NCBI RefSeq assembly: GCF_016522535.1
Contig: NZ_JAEHOI010000005.1
Location: 62,001-126,000 of the forward strand
Reading direction: 5' to 3'
From: Leucobacter edaphi
GTDB taxonomy: Bacteria; Actinomycetota; Actinomycetes; Actinomycetales; Microbacteriaceae
DNA: 64,000 nucleotides
Shown here: in pieces, positions 63,601 to 64,000 of the stretch
Layout of the letters: each line of letters opens with the position of its first letter
Position numbering within the stretch: the first letter of the stretch is position 1
Program-made: the position numbers and the translations under genes
The notes under the pieces: generated by a model
Told to the model about the DNA's origin: nothing
Seen by the model: the letters and a program-made list of their open reading frames with translations, nothing else
Databases searched by the model: none

Positions 63601-64000
63601 GGAGCAGCGCATCAGATTCACCTGGCTCGACTCCGCTTTCGCCCACTACAAGCACTTCGACGCGCTCGTCTCGGTGAGCGACGGCGTGCGCGAGCAGAAC
63701 GCGCACGATCTCGCCGAGTCTCACGGCGTTCCCGAGCACCTGCACCGGGTGATCGAGAACCTCGTGCGCGCGGACGAGGTGCGGGAGCGGGCGCGCGCGC
63801 CACTCAGCGCCGATGCCGCGGCCTGGCTGGACGAGGGCGGCCCGCATCTCGCGACGGTCGCGAGACTCTCGCCGGAGAAAAACCACGAGGCCCTGATCCG
63901 CGGGCTCGCCTCCGAACCGCAGCGGTTCGCGGACGTACGCCTCGGGATCCTCGGCGACGGCCCCTTCCGCCCCGCCCTCGAGGCGCTCGCGGCCGAGCTC
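60632..64000 (+). CDS. TPR-TagF-GT4 teichoic-acid-type polymerase (partial, open at right edge)
   Basis: The frame is open from ATG 60632 (AAGGA upstream) to the window edge: at least 1123 residues. Residues about 1-450 are helical repeats, TPR-like (ARAAELFSRAAGMPGANPDFAYRAGATLHRLGRHEEAVPFF). Residues about 470-830 form a CDP-glycerol glycerophosphotransferase (TagF/TagB) domain: YLNTWHGIPWKHLGRHE (His565), LLYAPTWRGKRDVE, VTDFSSVLFDFVPLSRPII. From ~842 a GT-B/GT4 glycosyltransferase follows with ALFSVGGLNPNGITRALTNL and HLATVARLSPEKNHEALIRGL. It would build or attach a poly(glycerol/ribitol phosphate)-like chain and add sugars. The 3' end lies outside the window. Long opposite-strand frame here is a shadow. 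Confidence 0.87.
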   Translation, partial: MLSRLKRSTKELLTQQRRRQGRLDRLRALVDEHGAQAESFPEFEELCAEIERQLRRYPEHAFEYLVLLSRVLPQTRMFDRARALEAEHSDSVQWMTQLGEFWFSLEEYRDGDRALGRAKVLDRDYLPIYLEDAAVQRIRRNYFRERQALETILKLDAPPQELRRAEIRLAKLEYERGNFAGAAAAFERADLAGAPDAALLAAAESARRTGALPRREELILASDAGRAVAAGTDPGAVVREYLELGDPEAARYALHDLPESDPLHAWYALRIAYDQGKWAEAAEHGDRFADTASDPSAKQIADVALLAEIRGDLARAAELFSRAAGMPGANPDFAYRAGATLHRLGRHEEAVPFFLAGSVVDPRACRNEPSYSPIAGLTNEEIDALPTETLERAVYGVSAQLGIAQVCRELGRRYADAGRFREACEMLTLTSLRRPPGLPRFDLDVHTPPGRWHQLFSEAVDMFDIDPDLVIYESFHGASTSCNPLAMCLHALESPENAHLRHVWIMQFDGVIDPRLLADPRVTFVRRTSANAARLLATAGTIINNLSVEVGYYRREGQRYLNTWHGIPWKHLGRHERQETYAFGNITRNLLQASHIIAPDDHTMRALLEDHNVGELVRPGVARLTGYPRVDLTLNASEARKAAVRAAVGAPEDSRVLLYAPTWRGKRDVEHLDRAATLETLRVLQESGAHVVLRAHQFVETAVRADPRFADITFAPGNLNTNELLAITDVLVTDFSSVLFDFVPLSRPIITHIPDLAEYESERGLYFAHTEVPGHATFTLAELADALARTASDPEFAVPTDADRQRFSPHEDGRATARVWEWLAQDIDADRPLDPPRGDRPARALFSVGGLNPNGITRALTNLFLKLDPSEVSAYLLLHKSHLEFAEPETSAAIVEHARVIPTVGPNAATRLELDALDLASQRNRVISPEIDELLTAGARREAIRMTGRDRFDIAIDFDGYSLPRTTLFARQKPAIAPRNAQFLHNAMRAEQRIRFTWLDSAFAHYKHFDALVSVSDGVREQNAHDLAESHGVPEHLHRVIENLVRADEVRERARAPLSADAAAWLDEGGPHLATVARLSPEKNHEALIRGLASEPQRFADVRLGILGDGPFRPALEALAAEL

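Noticed and set aside
60653-63886. Open frame of 1077 codons on the minus strand
   Set aside because: It is a G+C-rich shadow of the TagF-like gene: low-complexity Arg/Ala/Glu/Val-rich translation without any domain, while the plus-strand frame gives clear conserved motifs and has a ribosome site.

Overview
The window is about 70% G+C by eye and carries about 52 protein genes, with almost no non-coding DNA. It looks like chromosome of a high-G+C actinobacterium. Evidence for this is a mycothiol S-conjugate amidase (Mca), a DUF4307 protein, galactofuranosyltransferases of the GlfT1/GlfT2 type with UDP-galactopyranose mutase, LGFP-repeat proteins, GTG/TTG starts, and many -10 boxes of the form TAGRCT/TACACT lying 6-8 nt before start codons. 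The mix suggests a micrococcalean such as a Microbacteriaceae/Leucobacter-like organism, but that placement is inference. I saw no rRNA, tRNA, CRISPR array, insertion sequence or phage gene. No gene-free stretch exceeds 300 bases; the longest is 20116-20404.

Layout, 0-26.6 kb (core metabolism and housekeeping). luxS faces a leftward group: uppS, an SDR oxidoreductase, an MTA/SAH-deaminase-like amidohydrolase and a nucleoside phosphorylase. Then come a TrhA/hemolysin-III membrane protein, RecQ, a small membrane protein plus mca, DUF4307 and greA. A catabolic unit follows (amidohydrolase plus APC permease, divergent from a TetR regulator with an 18-bp palindromic operator candidate). Next are ilvA plus an AI-2E-family permease, an aldehyde dehydrogenase, a PiT phosphate transporter with PHO-box-like repeats upstream, pfkA, an SNF2-type helicase, ribF and manA.

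Layout, 26.7-64 kb (cell-wall glycan locus). The first part makes a galactofuran: O-antigen-ligase-like protein, GlfT2, a membrane O-acyltransferase/SGNH protein, Glf, a LicD-methyltransferase fusion and GlfT1. Then come a nucleotide-sugar 6-dehydrogenase and a divergent 2-epimerase. A leftward operon of seven genes follows: DegT aminotransferase, four or five glycosyltransferases and an MsbA/PglK-type ABC flippase. Next is a secreted seven-repeat LGFP protein. The rightward part carries GT2-DUF2304-DUF6541, a sugar 3-oxidoreductase, a hexapeptide acyltransferase, a Wzm/Wzt-type exporter, a GtrB-GtrA-GT-C cassette, and a very large TagF-like polymerase fused to a GT4 domain that runs off the right edge.

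How the genes fit together. ManA and Glf supply sugar precursors. The 6-dehydrogenase, 3-oxidoreductase, aminotransferase, acyltransferase and 2-epimerase together match the five steps of a UDP-2,3-diacetamido-hexuronate (WbpA/B/E/D/I-type) pathway. Three handling routes are visible: an ABC flippase, a Wzm/Wzt exporter and GtrA/B/GT-C. The most striking observations are (1) the Wzt-like ATPase ends in a domain that resembles the LGFP repeats of the secreted protein in the same locus; (2) LicD-methyltransferase and TPR-TagF-GT4 fusions; and (3) PhoP-type GTTCA repeats at 11-bp spacing just downstream of the -10 boxes of the two phosphate-consuming glycan genes and also upstream of the phosphate transporter.
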